DNA of 64,000 nt from Petrosia ficiformis. Taxonomy: Eukaryota > Porifera > Demospongiae > Haplosclerida > Petrosiidae. The translations under genes and the position numbers were made by a program. Position 1 is the first letter of the stretch; the number at the start of each line of letters is the position of its first letter. The notes below the pieces were generated by a model. The model had not been told where the DNA came from. It made no database searches and saw only the letters and a program-made list of their open reading frames with translations. The stretch lies in assembly GCA_947044365.1 (NCBI GenBank), contig OX345645.1:2188856-2252855 (forward strand). Reading direction: 5' to 3'. Shown here piece after piece: positions 1 through 12,100 of the stretch.

Positions 1-99
1 GTTTTTAACAATAATTTCAATTTTTCTGACTAGAATTAATTTTTTGAAACAAAAAAAAATGAATGAACATACTTTGTAATTATTAACATCAAATAATTA

Positions 100-1678
100 T
101 CAATGGTGTGAGCGCCGATCTTTTCGTGGTGATTTAGGACTAGTTGGGTTTCCGTTTTGTTTGCCAGTAGTAGTCCTAGTAAGTCTTGAGGTTTGAGTAC
201 CGGGTTGGGAAGAGCTGTACGTTGATTGAGAAATCTTGTTTAGATAATACAAAGCCACCATTGAAAAGATGAAACTACAGGGAGAGTATATTTCAGTAAT
301 CAGTTTTACATACATGTGTGTTGTGTGTAAATGTACATGTATATCTGTAAGTGTGTAACTGTGTATGTAAAGTGTGTGTGTGTGTGTGTGTGAATAACTA
401 ACCACGTAGTAGCACACACACGATGAACCATTGCTGAACCAATCACAGCAAAAATCAGAGCAATCACAACTAGATGAAAATATAATACATATAGGTAACA
501 GTATAAATAGCATGCAAATATACACACCTTCAGGGAAAAGTCTCACTTGTGGGTTTTGTGAAAATATCAAAGAATATACATTTCCAATAGCCTGCATAAT
601 ACATAGAATAACATAATACAATATATACTACTGAACAAGAATCTTGAGTAAAATTTAGTACGACTTCACCATTCTTATTATAGAAAACGTAATTTGAATA
701 CCAAGAACATTAAATTAATTCTCTTTTATAAAGGGTCCTTATACGTTTGTTCCAATCCTTTCAAAAGAAGTCTAGCCTACAGACCATCTTGTTACTAATT
801 AGTAAAAAGTAGTATTTATATTTCATTAATAGTTACTTACTGTTAGTAAAAATATGAATATCCAGGAACCAGCGAATCCACCTATTGCCAAACGTAAAAG
901 ATTACCTTCCATAGCTATTTGTTCTCTGAACATCTGCAAAATAAATGTTACATTCTCTCATGTGAGGTGAAGTCAGACCCATTCCATCACAAATAATCAA
1001 AATATTACGAGTCTTCATCTCATACAAACAAAATAGAGTCATGCATTATTTGCCTGTCGACATTACATTGTGTAAAAGCAAATTTAGCTAAAATGTACAA
1101 ATGGGATACATTCATAATAATTAACTGATCAACAGCGCTCATTAATATTCATACTATGACACATCTTCAACCTAGTCTCGGTACCCGCCCCCTTTGCATA
1201 GAGAGGAAGGGGTCTGGTATCACACACATCACAGAGTTATAGAGTCAAAAGAATTTAATTACTTATCCATTGTGTATATACATTACAGTTTACTCAAGAT
1301 TTCTGGGAAAAGGAGACAACTCCATGATGAATGCAATACCAGACCCCTTCCTCTCTATGCAAAGGGGGCGGGTACCGAGATTATCTTCGACCCAAGTATT
1401 AGTATGGGCCATACTATAATGTAGGTCGGAGTTGTGTCCTAGTACAAATATTAACGAGGGATCGTTCTTTCCAGTTGATCCTAATTAACACACTTCATAT
1501 GATTGATGATAAACAATTGGATTAATGAAATAAGTCATTTTAAAGCAAACCTGCATGCCGGCCATTGTTAGAACAACTAGAGCCAAAGAAGAGAATAAAG
1601 AATAATTTACTGGAAGAACTGAAAAATAAGTAAGTGATTATGAAGTACTAATATAAGTTTGAAAAACTCACGACTCAT
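100..1678 (-). CDS. KRTCAP2: KRTCAP2-like subunit of oligosaccharyltransferase (6 coding exons)
   Basis: Exons (minus): 1678-1672, 1618-1551, 933-841, 591-528, 469-406, 274-100; 471 nt, 156 aa. The translation carries the family landmarks AGMQM near residue 24, FPEG before the third membrane segment, HRVCATT, and FIFSMVALYYLNKIS near the C-terminus, all matching keratinocyte-associated protein 2. That protein is an ER membrane accessory subunit of the STT3A-type oligosaccharyltransferase complex, which N-glycosylates nascent proteins at the translocon. Several hydrophobic stretches and a basic, Ser/Pro-rich tail are visible; the tail makes it slightly longer than vertebrate forms (about 136 aa). 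The first coding exon is only 7 nt (ATG AGT C), joined to the next by a consensus GTGAGT donor. The start is divergent from eL30. Intron 1 of the lower half holds a perfect inverted-repeat element (1176-1380). Confidence 0.9.
1176..1380. mobile_element. MITE-like element with perfect 45-bp terminal inverted repeats
   Basis: Bases 1176-1220 and 1336-1380 are exact reverse complements over 45 bases, GC-rich in an AT-rich intron, separated by 115 bases of non-coding sequence. It lies in an intron of KRTCAP2. No target duplication is obvious. A related but decayed inverted repeat (same CCAGACCC core) lies at 4637-4662 in the CKS gene. Confidence 0.8.
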
Positions 1679-1944
1679 TTTAAACTGCTCTTTGTCCTTA
1701 CCACACCTCAAACAAAGTTCTTCTTTTAAGATTTGCGCATGCGCAGTTGTCAAGTCCTTGAAAAGCACGTGTTAGTTGATTAGATTACTTTAGGTGAGTT
1801 TTGATGATATTTTATGTGATAAACAAGTCTTTACACAGTTCAGTCATGTTATATTAATATATTCTACATTTATTAAGTGATGTTATATTCTGTTTCCTTC
1901 CAATTTTTACTCCAGAGTTTTTCATTTCCCCACAAAATTGCATC
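1679..1944. promoter_or_regulatory. Divergent promoter KRTCAP2 / eL30 with NRF-1 site
   Basis: Only 266 bases separate the two start codons. At 1734-1745 lies TGCGCATGCGCA, the perfect palindromic core of the NRF-1 (alpha-Pal) site, which in animals marks CpG-type promoters of housekeeping and ribosomal or mitochondrial genes. A CACGTG E-box is at 1768-1773. Pyrimidine-rich sequence precedes the eL30 ATG, possibly a TOP-like leader, but the transcription start cannot be read from sequence. Confidence 0.65.
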
Positions 1945-3441
1945 ATGCCGACTGCATCAAAGCAGGTGAATATTGTAGTTATGTTGATCAACTGACAGGA
2001 ATGGCACCTTGTTCATACACTACGCCGCTAACCCATGTATTACTTGGTGGCATCGTGTCATTACACTGTCGGTTAATTTGGAGATATTGGTCTATATACA
2101 TGAAATACTGTGCCAATGTAATACATCACGTGAAAGAATGGCATGTCCTCAATCCTTGATAGGGGTTAAATTTGTGCGTGCTTGAGGTGTTGTTTTTTTC
2201 CATTTGATCCGTTAATATTGTACAAAGTAGTATTATTGTGAAATGTTGTTTCATCAAATGGAGTTAAATTACTGTATCCTCGTTAATGTAATAAACACTG
2301 AATGTGGCTATAATGTGATATTTGTCAAATGAGATTACAGTGATATTTTAAGATTAATAGGTATATGTATATTTATGTATTGTAGCAAGAAGATTTAATT
2401 TCACATTGTTCTATTAGAAAAAGGCAATAGAGAGTATTAACAGCAGACTGGCTTTGGTAATGAAGAGTGGTAAGTACACACTGGGTTACAGGTCAACACT
2501 GAAAACCTTACGACTAGGTAAAGCCAAGCTGATCATCTTAGCCAATAACACTCCACCATTGAGGTCAGTTTTTGTTTAGTAGACATACATGTACATTAAC
2601 TTATTTATAACTGGAGGATTTCACGCATACTGGTTTTATGATGCGATATGAACATGTCTTGACATACTAGCACTTTCCTCTTGTTGTATGGGCATTCTTT
2701 ACCAAGATGTTAGAATGAAGTTGAAGAGTTCCTAATAACTGCTTTACATAGTCTACAGACAACTCTTTTATTACTTAGAACTCCAGTATCAGTGAGAGGC
2801 TGAAGTGTTCCCAAAAGCACAGAGGTGAGGGATGACCCTCGCAGTGTCTGCTATTCTAAACACTAGTTATCCCCCCCCCCCCCCTTGGAATTTGTTTGCC
2901 CCTCCACAGTCTTTCAAATTCAAGTTTCGCCCACCCCTCAACAAATTTTCTAAACAAAAACCTGACAGTTATTACATGTTAATGTGAAGAATTGTTACAA
3001 CATACAATGGAAGATACATGTACATGTAATAGTAACATCACTACAATGTATACGATATACACATACGAACAGACCTACCTGTCCAGTTGATGTTATATAT
3101 ATACAATATGTACAGTAATTATAAAGCTAATTGGCCTTGATAATGATGTGGTAGTGACTACTGTAGATGATTAACAGTTATGTATTCAAACCTCCACAAA
3201 TACTCAACACTATACAATAACAATGAGTTAATTGTTTTCATTTATTCCTTGTAGAAAAAGTGAAATTGAATATTATGCTATGTTAGCCAAGACAGGAGTT
3301 CATTATTATTCCGGCGATAACAATGCACTTGGGACGGCATGTGGAAAATATTTTAGAGTCAGTACCTTGTCGATTATTGATCCAGGAGATTCAGATATTA
3401 TTCGTACAATGCCAGAAGGACAGGCCATAAAGGAAACTTAG
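1945..3441 (+). CDS. RPL30: 60S ribosomal protein eL30 (3 exons)
   Basis: Exons 1945-1965, 2418-2563, 3255-3441; 354 nt, 117 aa. The protein begins [18 protein letters not shown] and contains [23 protein letters not shown] and [20 protein letters not shown], then [11 protein letters not shown] and [10 protein letters not shown], all signature stretches of eL30, a component of the large ribosomal subunit that also binds its own transcript in yeast. Length equals the family norm (about 115 aa). Intron phases are 0 and 2. The ATG chosen is the first in frame after a pyrimidine-rich leader and precedes a short first coding exon, as is common in ribosomal protein genes. Shares its upstream region with KRTCAP2. 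Confidence 0.97.
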
Positions 3442-4257
3442 GATAAATGATTTTTGATGTTCTGTATTTCTGTATCAAAATTATAATATCGGAGTGTTTT
3501 ATTACATCTGAAGATTATGAGTTTGACAATAATTATGGGTAGTTCTGCTCAGGCTATTTGTTGTGGTGGTGAGATTCAGTGCTGTTACTTATCAGTGTTG
3601 TTGATAAGCTCATATGGCACCATTGGCCCAAAGTAGTCTCATGGAGCCAGACCCAACCTACTGTGAAGGTTGTTGTGGTTGTTCCTTCGTAGTAGGTTGG
3701 GTCTGACTACTTTGGGCCAACAGTGTTCCATCATAGTAAGTTGGGTGTGGCTCTACAACACTAGGCCCAGCTTCTTATTTGGCACTACACAGTCCTCTCT
3801 TTAAGCTAGATGGCAGTTAATTATGATTAATTATATCATTAACTCTTTAATTGGCTCAAGGTGTCTTTCCAATGATGGTGCACAGGATAACCCAATTTAG
3901 CCCATGGTTCAAAACGTATCAAAACCTTTCTTACCATATAGCCTAGCCCAAGGTGGTCAATTCATTCTGAGATGGAACAGTGTGGACAGAACACTGATAC
4001 ATACGTACATCAGGACCTCATGAAAATGTGGTTTTTCATGGGCTCCTGACGTACATGCACATATAAACAGTACCAGCACTTTAACTTGAGGACAAGATTA
4101 TAGTTGACACATTTAATATTTTTCTAATAATAGCACATAAATATAAATTACATTGTATGAGTATATGAATTTAACAAGCACATGATCACAAAAGGTCACA
4201 TACACACCACATTTATTGCAGTTTGTAATATCTCTATATGTACATTGTTCATAACTG
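3442..4257. other. Intergenic region between eL30 and CKS, repeat-bearing
   Basis: No coding potential seen. It contains a foldback element (3624-3719) and a copy of a dispersed repeat at about 3765-3950 whose relatives lie at about 33585-33780 (direct) and 12580-12745 (inverted). These share the motifs CTTCTTATTTGGCACT and CAAAACGTATCAAAA. The two flanking genes converge here, so their 3' UTRs must lie within it. Confidence 0.6.
3624..3719. mobile_element. Short foldback element
   Basis: Left arm TGGCCCAAAGTAGTC (3624-3638) plus CAGACCCAACCTACT (3648-3662) is repeated inverted at 3684-3719, with a 9-base interruption on one arm. A further inverted fragment of the right half follows at about 3733-3760. 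Non-coding, MITE-like. Confidence 0.6.
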
Positions 4258-5075
4258 TCACTGACACACCACTTCTTTGGCTCGTTTAGCTGCTTCGTGA
4301 TCTGTAATTGGACGTCTGAATAGAAGTATGTGTGGCTCTAAAAGAGGGATGTATAAATAAAAAATAATCTTGGAGCCAACTCAACTGAAAGGGGAAGTGT
4401 AAAAATATCAATATCATCATGTCAAATACACCTGTAGATTACCATGCAATATCATCATCAAAGTAACCGTTTGTGTTATCAAAATGTATCAAAGGTTGAT
4501 ATAGTCTCTGCTGCCATAGCAACTGAATTTTGTGACCCAAGGCAGTTTCTGCATGTAACTTTCACTACTATTTAAAAAAATAGTATACAATAAATCTAGG
4601 TGTGATTATGGGTGACGAGCTATAACCAGACCCTTCCCCCTTGTTTGCAGTGGGATGGGTCTGGTGTATGATTGACTATAGATACTTATTAGTGTTTTAA
4701 CAGAGAAACACAGACCTGGTGTGTGTATCATGTAATGAATCCATCCCTGTGACTGCTGTACTCCGAGTCGCCTCCATTCTCCTTCTGTCATTAATCTGTT
4801 TCGAGGTACATGTTTAGCGAGGTCTTTTGGTAGCATTACATGCCTAAAATGAAAGAACTATAATTATGATTGTGTATCACACTAAGTTTTGGACATGTAT
4901 ACTACAGTTTGAAATGCTGAATGAAGAGAGTATCCCGAAGTATTTTACTAAAAATGTATTAGGACGATAGCCTTTCAGTTTCAGTAAATCTTTTAATCAG
5001 CTTGTATGCAAAATTCAATTTTCTAAAGCCATTTACTTAATTGTTTGTTTTGAAAAATATACAGTAGAAATAACT

Positions 5076-5125
<50 letters not shown>

Positions 5126-5270
5126 CATGAATGTGGTCTTCTGAATAATGAATAAACGTAAAATTGAAATTAGCACACAAAATGTCTCATGTCAATCTTA
5201 CTAACCTGTACTCATAAGTATCATCATAGTATTTGTCGGAGTAGAAAATATTTTTAGCAGATGAAGACAT
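4258..5270 (-). CDS. CKS1: Cyclin-dependent kinase regulatory subunit (CKS) (3 exons)
   Basis: Exons (minus) 5270-5206, 4843-4716, 4337-4258; 273 nt, 90 aa. Starts [22 protein letters not shown] and continues [37 protein letters not shown] and [10 protein letters not shown], which is the whole Cks fold. The [13 protein letters not shown] segment is the beta-hinge and last strand that mediates strand exchange and CDK contact, and the GVQQSQGW stretch includes anion-pocket residues that read phosphothreonine. The C-terminal extension (about 14 residues) is a little longer than in human CKS1B (79 aa). CKS proteins direct CDK to multiphosphorylated substrates, including APC/C. It lies 192 bases downstream of APC11 on the same strand. 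Whether it is the CKS1 or CKS2 orthologue cannot be decided. Confidence 0.95.
5078..5124. repeat. (TA)n microsatellite
   Basis: Uninterrupted alternating TA of about 47 bases in the first intron of the CKS gene. Confidence 0.9.
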
Positions 5271-5462
5271 TATAGCTGTTCAGAGTCTGTTTCTCAGCGT
5301 GCTCACTTATCTCTATAGAAAGACCGCCTCTTTTCTTTAAACTAACCCCACACTACAATATGATTGGTTGAATTATGAGGCGTGGCCTTAGTTATTACTA
5401 TTATTAAAGTTAACACACGTGGAAACTAATAATGATCAATAATTGTTTTTAATAAAGACAAA

Positions 5463-5864
5463 TCATTCACTAAACTGCCAGTTTTGTCTACACATTGGAC
5501 ATTGTTGTTGCATTTGTTGTGCTTGTAACCACTTGATAATACAATGCATATGAAACTGATGACGACATTGCCCAGTGACTGTGAAAAGAAAATAAAACAT
5601 GATGACACAAAAGTCAGATTAGACATTTCAATTGACTGCATTCTTCAATATAAAACACATGCTTCACATTAAATACATATTTACATTCATTCCCAATCCC
5701 TAACAACAAAATGGTAACGATTTACCCAACGGACAGTCATCTCCAGGTACTCTACAATCAGGACAGCATCCATCAAATGGTAAACGACATATACCACAAT
5801 CAGTATCATTAGCTATCCACTTCCACATAGCTACAGCCATCCAACTTTTGATTTTTAGTTTCAT
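5463..5864 (-). CDS. ANAPC11: Anaphase-promoting complex subunit 11, RING-H2 (2 exons)
   Basis: Exons (minus) 5864-5726 and 5578-5463; 255 nt, 84 aa, exactly the family length. N-terminus MKLKIKSWMAVAMWKWIAND, then [37 protein letters not shown] and CPMCRQNWQF complete the zinc ligands of the APC11 RING-H2. APC11 is the catalytic RING subunit of the anaphase-promoting complex and recruits the E2 for ubiquitination of cyclins and securin. The single phase-1 intron falls between the CPLV and TGQC residues. Divergent from ACSBG with 304 bases between ATGs, and in tandem with CKS. Confidence 0.97.
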
Positions 5865-6168
5865 CTTATGATAACTTATTTAATCAAAGGGTTGAAACCC
5901 TTGACCACGTGTCATGATTAAATCATTAAATTGAGTGGGTTTTTCCATCGTTCGCTTTAAAATTGCAACTAGAGATGATATTATTCTGTGACTAGATGTG
6001 ATGAAATTAATCGAGTAACTATAGGTACATATTATATATATATACATTAACAATTATGTACATATATTATATATATATATATATAATATTATATATGTAT
6101 TACAATTGTATATGTATTAAACACCTCCTCCTCACTATTCAGTTCTATAAACACTGAGTGAGGTCAAC
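5865..6168. promoter_or_regulatory. Divergent promoter region APC11 / ACSBG
   Basis: 304 bases between two oppositely oriented start codons. Very AT-rich, with a TA-rich palindromic block at about 6029-6100 (ATTATATATATATA-type). No recognisable consensus elements beyond this. Confidence 0.45.
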
Positions 6169-9100
6169 ATGGCAGCTAGAAAGAATCCAATGCAACCTTT
6201 ATTTAGTTCAGATGACACCTCCAAACCAAATGGAACACAAATGAGTGCTACCACTCCTGATAGAGCTACCTCCATTTCAAGTGAGGAGTTCAAACAAATT
6301 ATTAATCATGAACATGGAATTGATTTGGATTTGGGATCTGAAAAGGAGAATGTAGCAAACATATTTGGTCGTTCTGAGTCCATAGATATCAATGAAGAGG
6401 AACTCACAGGCCTGTAAGTTAGTATATACCTCATCCAAAACTCTATTACACATAGTAACAGTGTTATTGCTGACAAGATTCTTCCTTAAGCGAACAACTT
6501 CTGCTGTTTTTCTTTAGGGGCTCTTTTATAATCTTTGCAATATCTTTTTAGTTTCAAGAGTAGCAGCTTCTACAAGCTGCTTTATTTAAAATACATATCA
6601 CTAGGTTTTTATGTGCCTAGTTAACTGAGCATTACCAGGACCCATTACCATGAGCTCATAAAACTACCAGTATGTTAGTTTTATGGCCTCCTGATGTTAC
6701 TAGCTTTACTATAATACAAGAAACTACACATGTGCATACATTATATTATATTATTTATAATTATATATATTATAATATATAATTTTGTATACAATAATTA
6801 TATATATCCCGATATGGCAAAACTCCCAAGGTAACCAACCACAGGTTTTATAAATCAGATATAAAACTTGTCATTGACCACAGTGACACAAACTACAAGA
6901 CTACAATACTCACCTGCCCTGCCCTGCCCTTGATACGAAATGTTAGGATAAGCTACACACAGCTATAGTTTTTGCCGGAAATATATACACTATAATGCGC
7001 CTACTTGTGTTATAACAGATTTATAATCGCTTCACCCTTGGGATTACAGCCCTCGTGTTCGGTGATTATAAATCTGATAATAGCACTTATAGATCTGTTA
7101 TAACATATGTATATATAATAATAATTTATGTAATGGATAAATTATATGGTGTTGTTTTAGTTTTACAATATTATTTATGTTTTGTTTGAGTTAGTTAGTT
7201 TTATCAAATAGTTTTCATTTTAGGTTTTAATTAGTTTACAAATAAACAGTTTAGTTTCATTTTTTTTATTTCTTTGGTTCAAATAGCAGCTAGGTGAGAA
7301 CATTTCAAACTGAATGAATCTGAATCTATTAATAGTTGTCCATTAAACTACCAATTTGATGCAAAATACATTCACATTATAATATGTGTACATATTGTAT
7401 TAATGTATTATAATATTATTATAGTAAAATACCACACTTGTTGGGAGTAATGGCATCAGCAATATTATATATACTATGTCTGAGTAGTACAATTAATCAC
7501 AATGCAAACAAAGCGCTTAACATAATAATTTAAAGACAGACTCGGTGCACTCTTCATCTCACAAAGGAACTAAATCATAATTATTTTGAAATTATTTGTA
7601 GATCTATTCAAGGTCTTTCCAGTAGTGGTAAACATTGGTCATGTGATCCAAGTATTGGAGTATCCTTACGTATTGGAAATTCAGGAGTTTCCGCTGAGGA
7701 ACCTCTCACAGTTGTTGAAATGTTCCAAAGAACTACCACTCATTATGGATATTGTTTGGCTCTGTCTGTTAAGAGATTTGGAGTATGGCAGCAATGGTCG
7801 TATGATGATTACTATCGTGACTGTGTGACAGTTGCCAAGGCTTTTATTAAGGTACATAACTAGTAGAGATATTACACAGACTGACAGGTGACTATTGTTT
7901 GTGGGTACAATTTGTAGCAAATTTAGTTATACAGGTATTAATTTTGCCAATTTGAATACTTGTCCTAAGATCCAGACGTTGCTTGATCTGGTAGCTGCTT
8001 GAATTTTTTTTTTTGTTTTCATTACACAGCTTGGTCTTGAACCTTGCCATGGAGTTTGTATACTTGGGTTCAATGCACCAGAGTGGAATATCACATCTAT
8101 AGCTGCCATGATGGCTGGGTATGTTAAAGACACATGTACATGTATAATTATTATGCTGGGTATGTTAAAGACACATGTACATGTATATTATGCTGGGTAT
8201 GTTAAAGACACATGTACATGTACATTATGCTGGGTATGTTAAAGACACTTGTACATGTACATTATGCTGGGTACGTTAAAGACACATGTACATGTATATT
8301 ATGCTGGGTACGTTAAAGACACATGTACATTATGCTGGGTATGTTAAAGACACATGTACATGTACATTATGCTGGGTATGTTAAAGACACATGTACATGT
8401 ACATTATGCTGGGTACGTTAAAGACACATGTACATGTACATTATGCTGGGTATGTTAAAGACACATGTACATGTACATTATGCTGGGTACATTAAAAACA
8501 CATGTACATGTATATTATGCTGGGTATGTTAAAGACACATGTACATGTATAATATTATGCTGGGTATGTTAAAGACACATGTACATGTATATTATACTGG
8601 TTATGTTAAAGACACATGTACATGTATATTATGCTGGGTATGTTAAAGACACATGTACATGTATATTATGCTGGGTATGTTAAAGACACATGTACATGTA
8701 TATTATGCTGGGTACGTTAAAGACACATGTACGTGTATATTATGCTGGTTATGTTAAAGGTACTTATATACATTATTTTGGGTGTTATAGATACTTGTTC
8801 ATGTACATTAAGCTGGGTATGTTACAGATACATCTGGATATATACATGTAGATACATTTACTGTATGTGACTTACATTATGCTTGGTACATGTATGTTGA
8901 AGATACACATGTACATTCATGTTTAAATATACATGTACACATACATTATGCTGGGTATGTTAATGTTAATGATACATGTACATATGCTAGTTATGTTAAT
9001 GTTAATGATACATGTACATATGTTAGTTATGTTAATGATACATGTACATATGCTAGTTATGTTAATGTTACATGTACATATGCTAGTTATGTTAATGATA

Positions 9101-12100
9101 CATGTACATATGCTAGTTATGTTAATGATACATGTACATATGCTAGTTATGTTAATGATACATGTACATATGCTAGTTATGTTAATGATACATGTACATA
9201 TGCTATGTAGTTATGTTAATGTTACATGTACATTATGTTGGGTGTGTGTAAACTTGTACATATACATTACGCTAGGTACATGTATGTTACATGTAGAATT
9301 CCCAAGACAGTACTTATGTATACATAACAAATACTGTTATATATATCATGTATATTGTTCTCATATCATTTCTACTCCTCCCTTTGTTGTTTCATTGATG
9401 TGCTCCTGCACAGATGAAACATATCAGCTCATAGAGCTCTACATTATAACACAGGGATGTAATAAATTGATATAACTATGGCTATGTTTACTTACTAGAT
9501 GTATTTTAATTGATGCAGGAGTCTGTCTGTTGGTATTTATCTAACAAGTACTGCTGAGGCATGTTGTTCTGTTGCAGATAGCTGTAAAGCTAATATCATT
9601 GTTGTTGAGAATGATTCACAATTACAAAAGATTTTACAGGTATTGTATTTTCATCTGTTTGATTTTGCATACTAAGTACCAGACAATTACAATGCAAGGT
9701 AATATATTACTATTATTACCTTAAAATCTACTAATACCTCCAAATTTAGTGTAAAATATTACTATTACTATTACCTTAAATATCAGTAGATTACTATTAC
9801 TATTACCTTAAATATCAGTAGATTACTATTACTATTACCTTAAATATCAGTAGATTACTATTACTATTACCTTAAATATCAGTAGATTACTATTACTAAT
9901 ACTTCCAAAGGTAGTGTAATATATTTCAATTACTATTACCTTACAAATCATATCACTATTGCTATTACCTTCAAAGTCAGTGTAATATATAATTATTACA
10001 TGTACATTAAAAATCATTATTACTACATGTATCACTATTAATGAATTACTATAGCATTGAGGTTTCCTTGTCATGTTTTAAACTAAATGACCATTGCATT
10101 TAATGTTCATGAGTTTCTCAAAAGAGAATCAGTAAGTCTGCACCTTTCTGGCTGAAAACATTTTTCTGCTGGCCATACTATAAATGAACATATATAGTAC
10201 TTAAGGTCAATTACAATTCATGCACTTACGGTGCAGAACCCTCGCCACAAGTGTGATTTGGGAAACAACTTGAGAATGATTCAGTCGCTGACAAAGAAAT
10301 AACTGCAGACAAAATTTGACTGTAATAATAATTATTACAACTATTATACTGAGATTATATTATATTTGTGTGTGAGTGAGTTGCAACCACTCCAAGTGGA
10401 TCTAGAAATTGACAGAAAGCTTAGAGTCAGCTTGAATTTGTAGCAGCCACTACTTCAATTGTACTTCATTTCAAGCTGTGATTTGACAGCGATAGGCTTT
10501 AAGCAAGATGAGTTGTGTTTCAGTGAACTCTTTTGCTACCAGACGTTTTCTGAAAGTTGTTAAACGGCGACCGTGAGTTACAAAAATTGTCATAACTTTA
10601 GGTTTTAGCAAAAGCCTATTGTTACTTTTGATCCTTGTATGACTTGATGTCTGCTGGTAGTATTTTCAAAGTCCTGATGTTCTTAGGTTCACTGGAATTT
10701 TGCCAACAGATAGACAGACAGACAGACTGACAGACAGACAGAACGATTACAGTAACACTCTGTTTCGCCTACATGGGTGAGGGTTAATTACTATTACTAT
10801 TACCGCAACATTGAGATTGTATATTACTATTACTAATACTATTACTTCACTGTCTAATACTATTACGTCTACCTCAATTTTGTTAATTACCTATTACTAT
10901 TAATATTACCTTGAAACATGTTATCTATTATTAATACTATTACCAATACTATTACTTGACTGTCTATTACTATTACTAATACTACATGTATTACCTCAGT
11001 TATTTAATTAACTATTACTATTATCTGTTACTATTACCCCATTTCTGCTAAGTACACGTTGAGCAAAAGTACATATTAATATGTGTATTTTATAATCATA
11101 TGTGCTTACACAGACTTTTGCAGTACCTATAATTTGTGGCTGGAGCAAGTAACCCTAAGAAAAACAAGTTATATAGAGTGAACAGTATCCCTATGACTGC
11201 TTTGTGGTGTCCAACATTCAGTAATCATGGCTGACTTTCTCATGCCTGAAACACAACAGTCTATTATAGTTGATTATCTACTCTTCTTACTTTGTAAAGG
11301 ATCTTGTAGAACTTTAGGAACATATTTCAGGTAGAACAGCTATTAGTTCTAGTTTCTGCGTAAGCTTTCTTCCTCTTGGTCTGTAGAGCTTGAGTGCTGA
11401 AGCGTATGTTCTATTATGCGCCACATCCATTAATCGACTGAGCCCCCTGAAATGACACAATTTTTTTAACTATGTATACAACACATACGCATATGTGACA
11501 CAAACACACAAACATATATGTAAATATTTATACACTAAAGTGACTAAACCTCATGGAAAGTAATAATATATTGTGTGTGTTTAAACTAAATGTGGCTATG
11601 GCAGTTATTTTACTGTGATAATTAGCTTGTTATTTTGTTATTAGCCTTTTATATTTTTAAATTCATTGGAAATCAAATTTCATATCTCTGGGGATAGTTA
11701 CTAATTTGAAAGAGCAAATAACCTCAGAATCTATTCACATTCACAATGACATCAAAATTAGGATGTGATGACTTTATACATGTATGTATAGTTTAATGTC
11801 ATGAGGTTAATGCATGATTATACTGTAACTCAAATTTGACACACACAAAAGAATGGGAAGGATAATAATAATGAAAATAGTGCAGGAAAAGAATTATTTC
11901 ATAGGTCAAGGTGAACGTGAATGATATTTAGAGTGACTTTAATGATGAAACTAACTCATAATTAAATGGACTTTAATTAGTGTTATTTATCTATGTACAT
12001 GTAGATAAGACCACGTTTGACTCATCTGAAAGCAATCATCTTTTATAACAAGTTATTGGTAGAAACAAATGAGGATGGTGTATTTGATGTAAGTATAGAG

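Noticed and set aside
8112..8765. Possible CRISPR-like direct repeat array
   Set aside because: Units are contiguous with no unique spacers, lie in a eukaryotic intron and contain the splice donor; ordinary minisatellite.
8890..9475. Overlapping plus-strand frames of repeated Tyr/Val/Asn and Met/Leu/Ile units
   Set aside because: 30-bp minisatellite in ACSBG intron 3.
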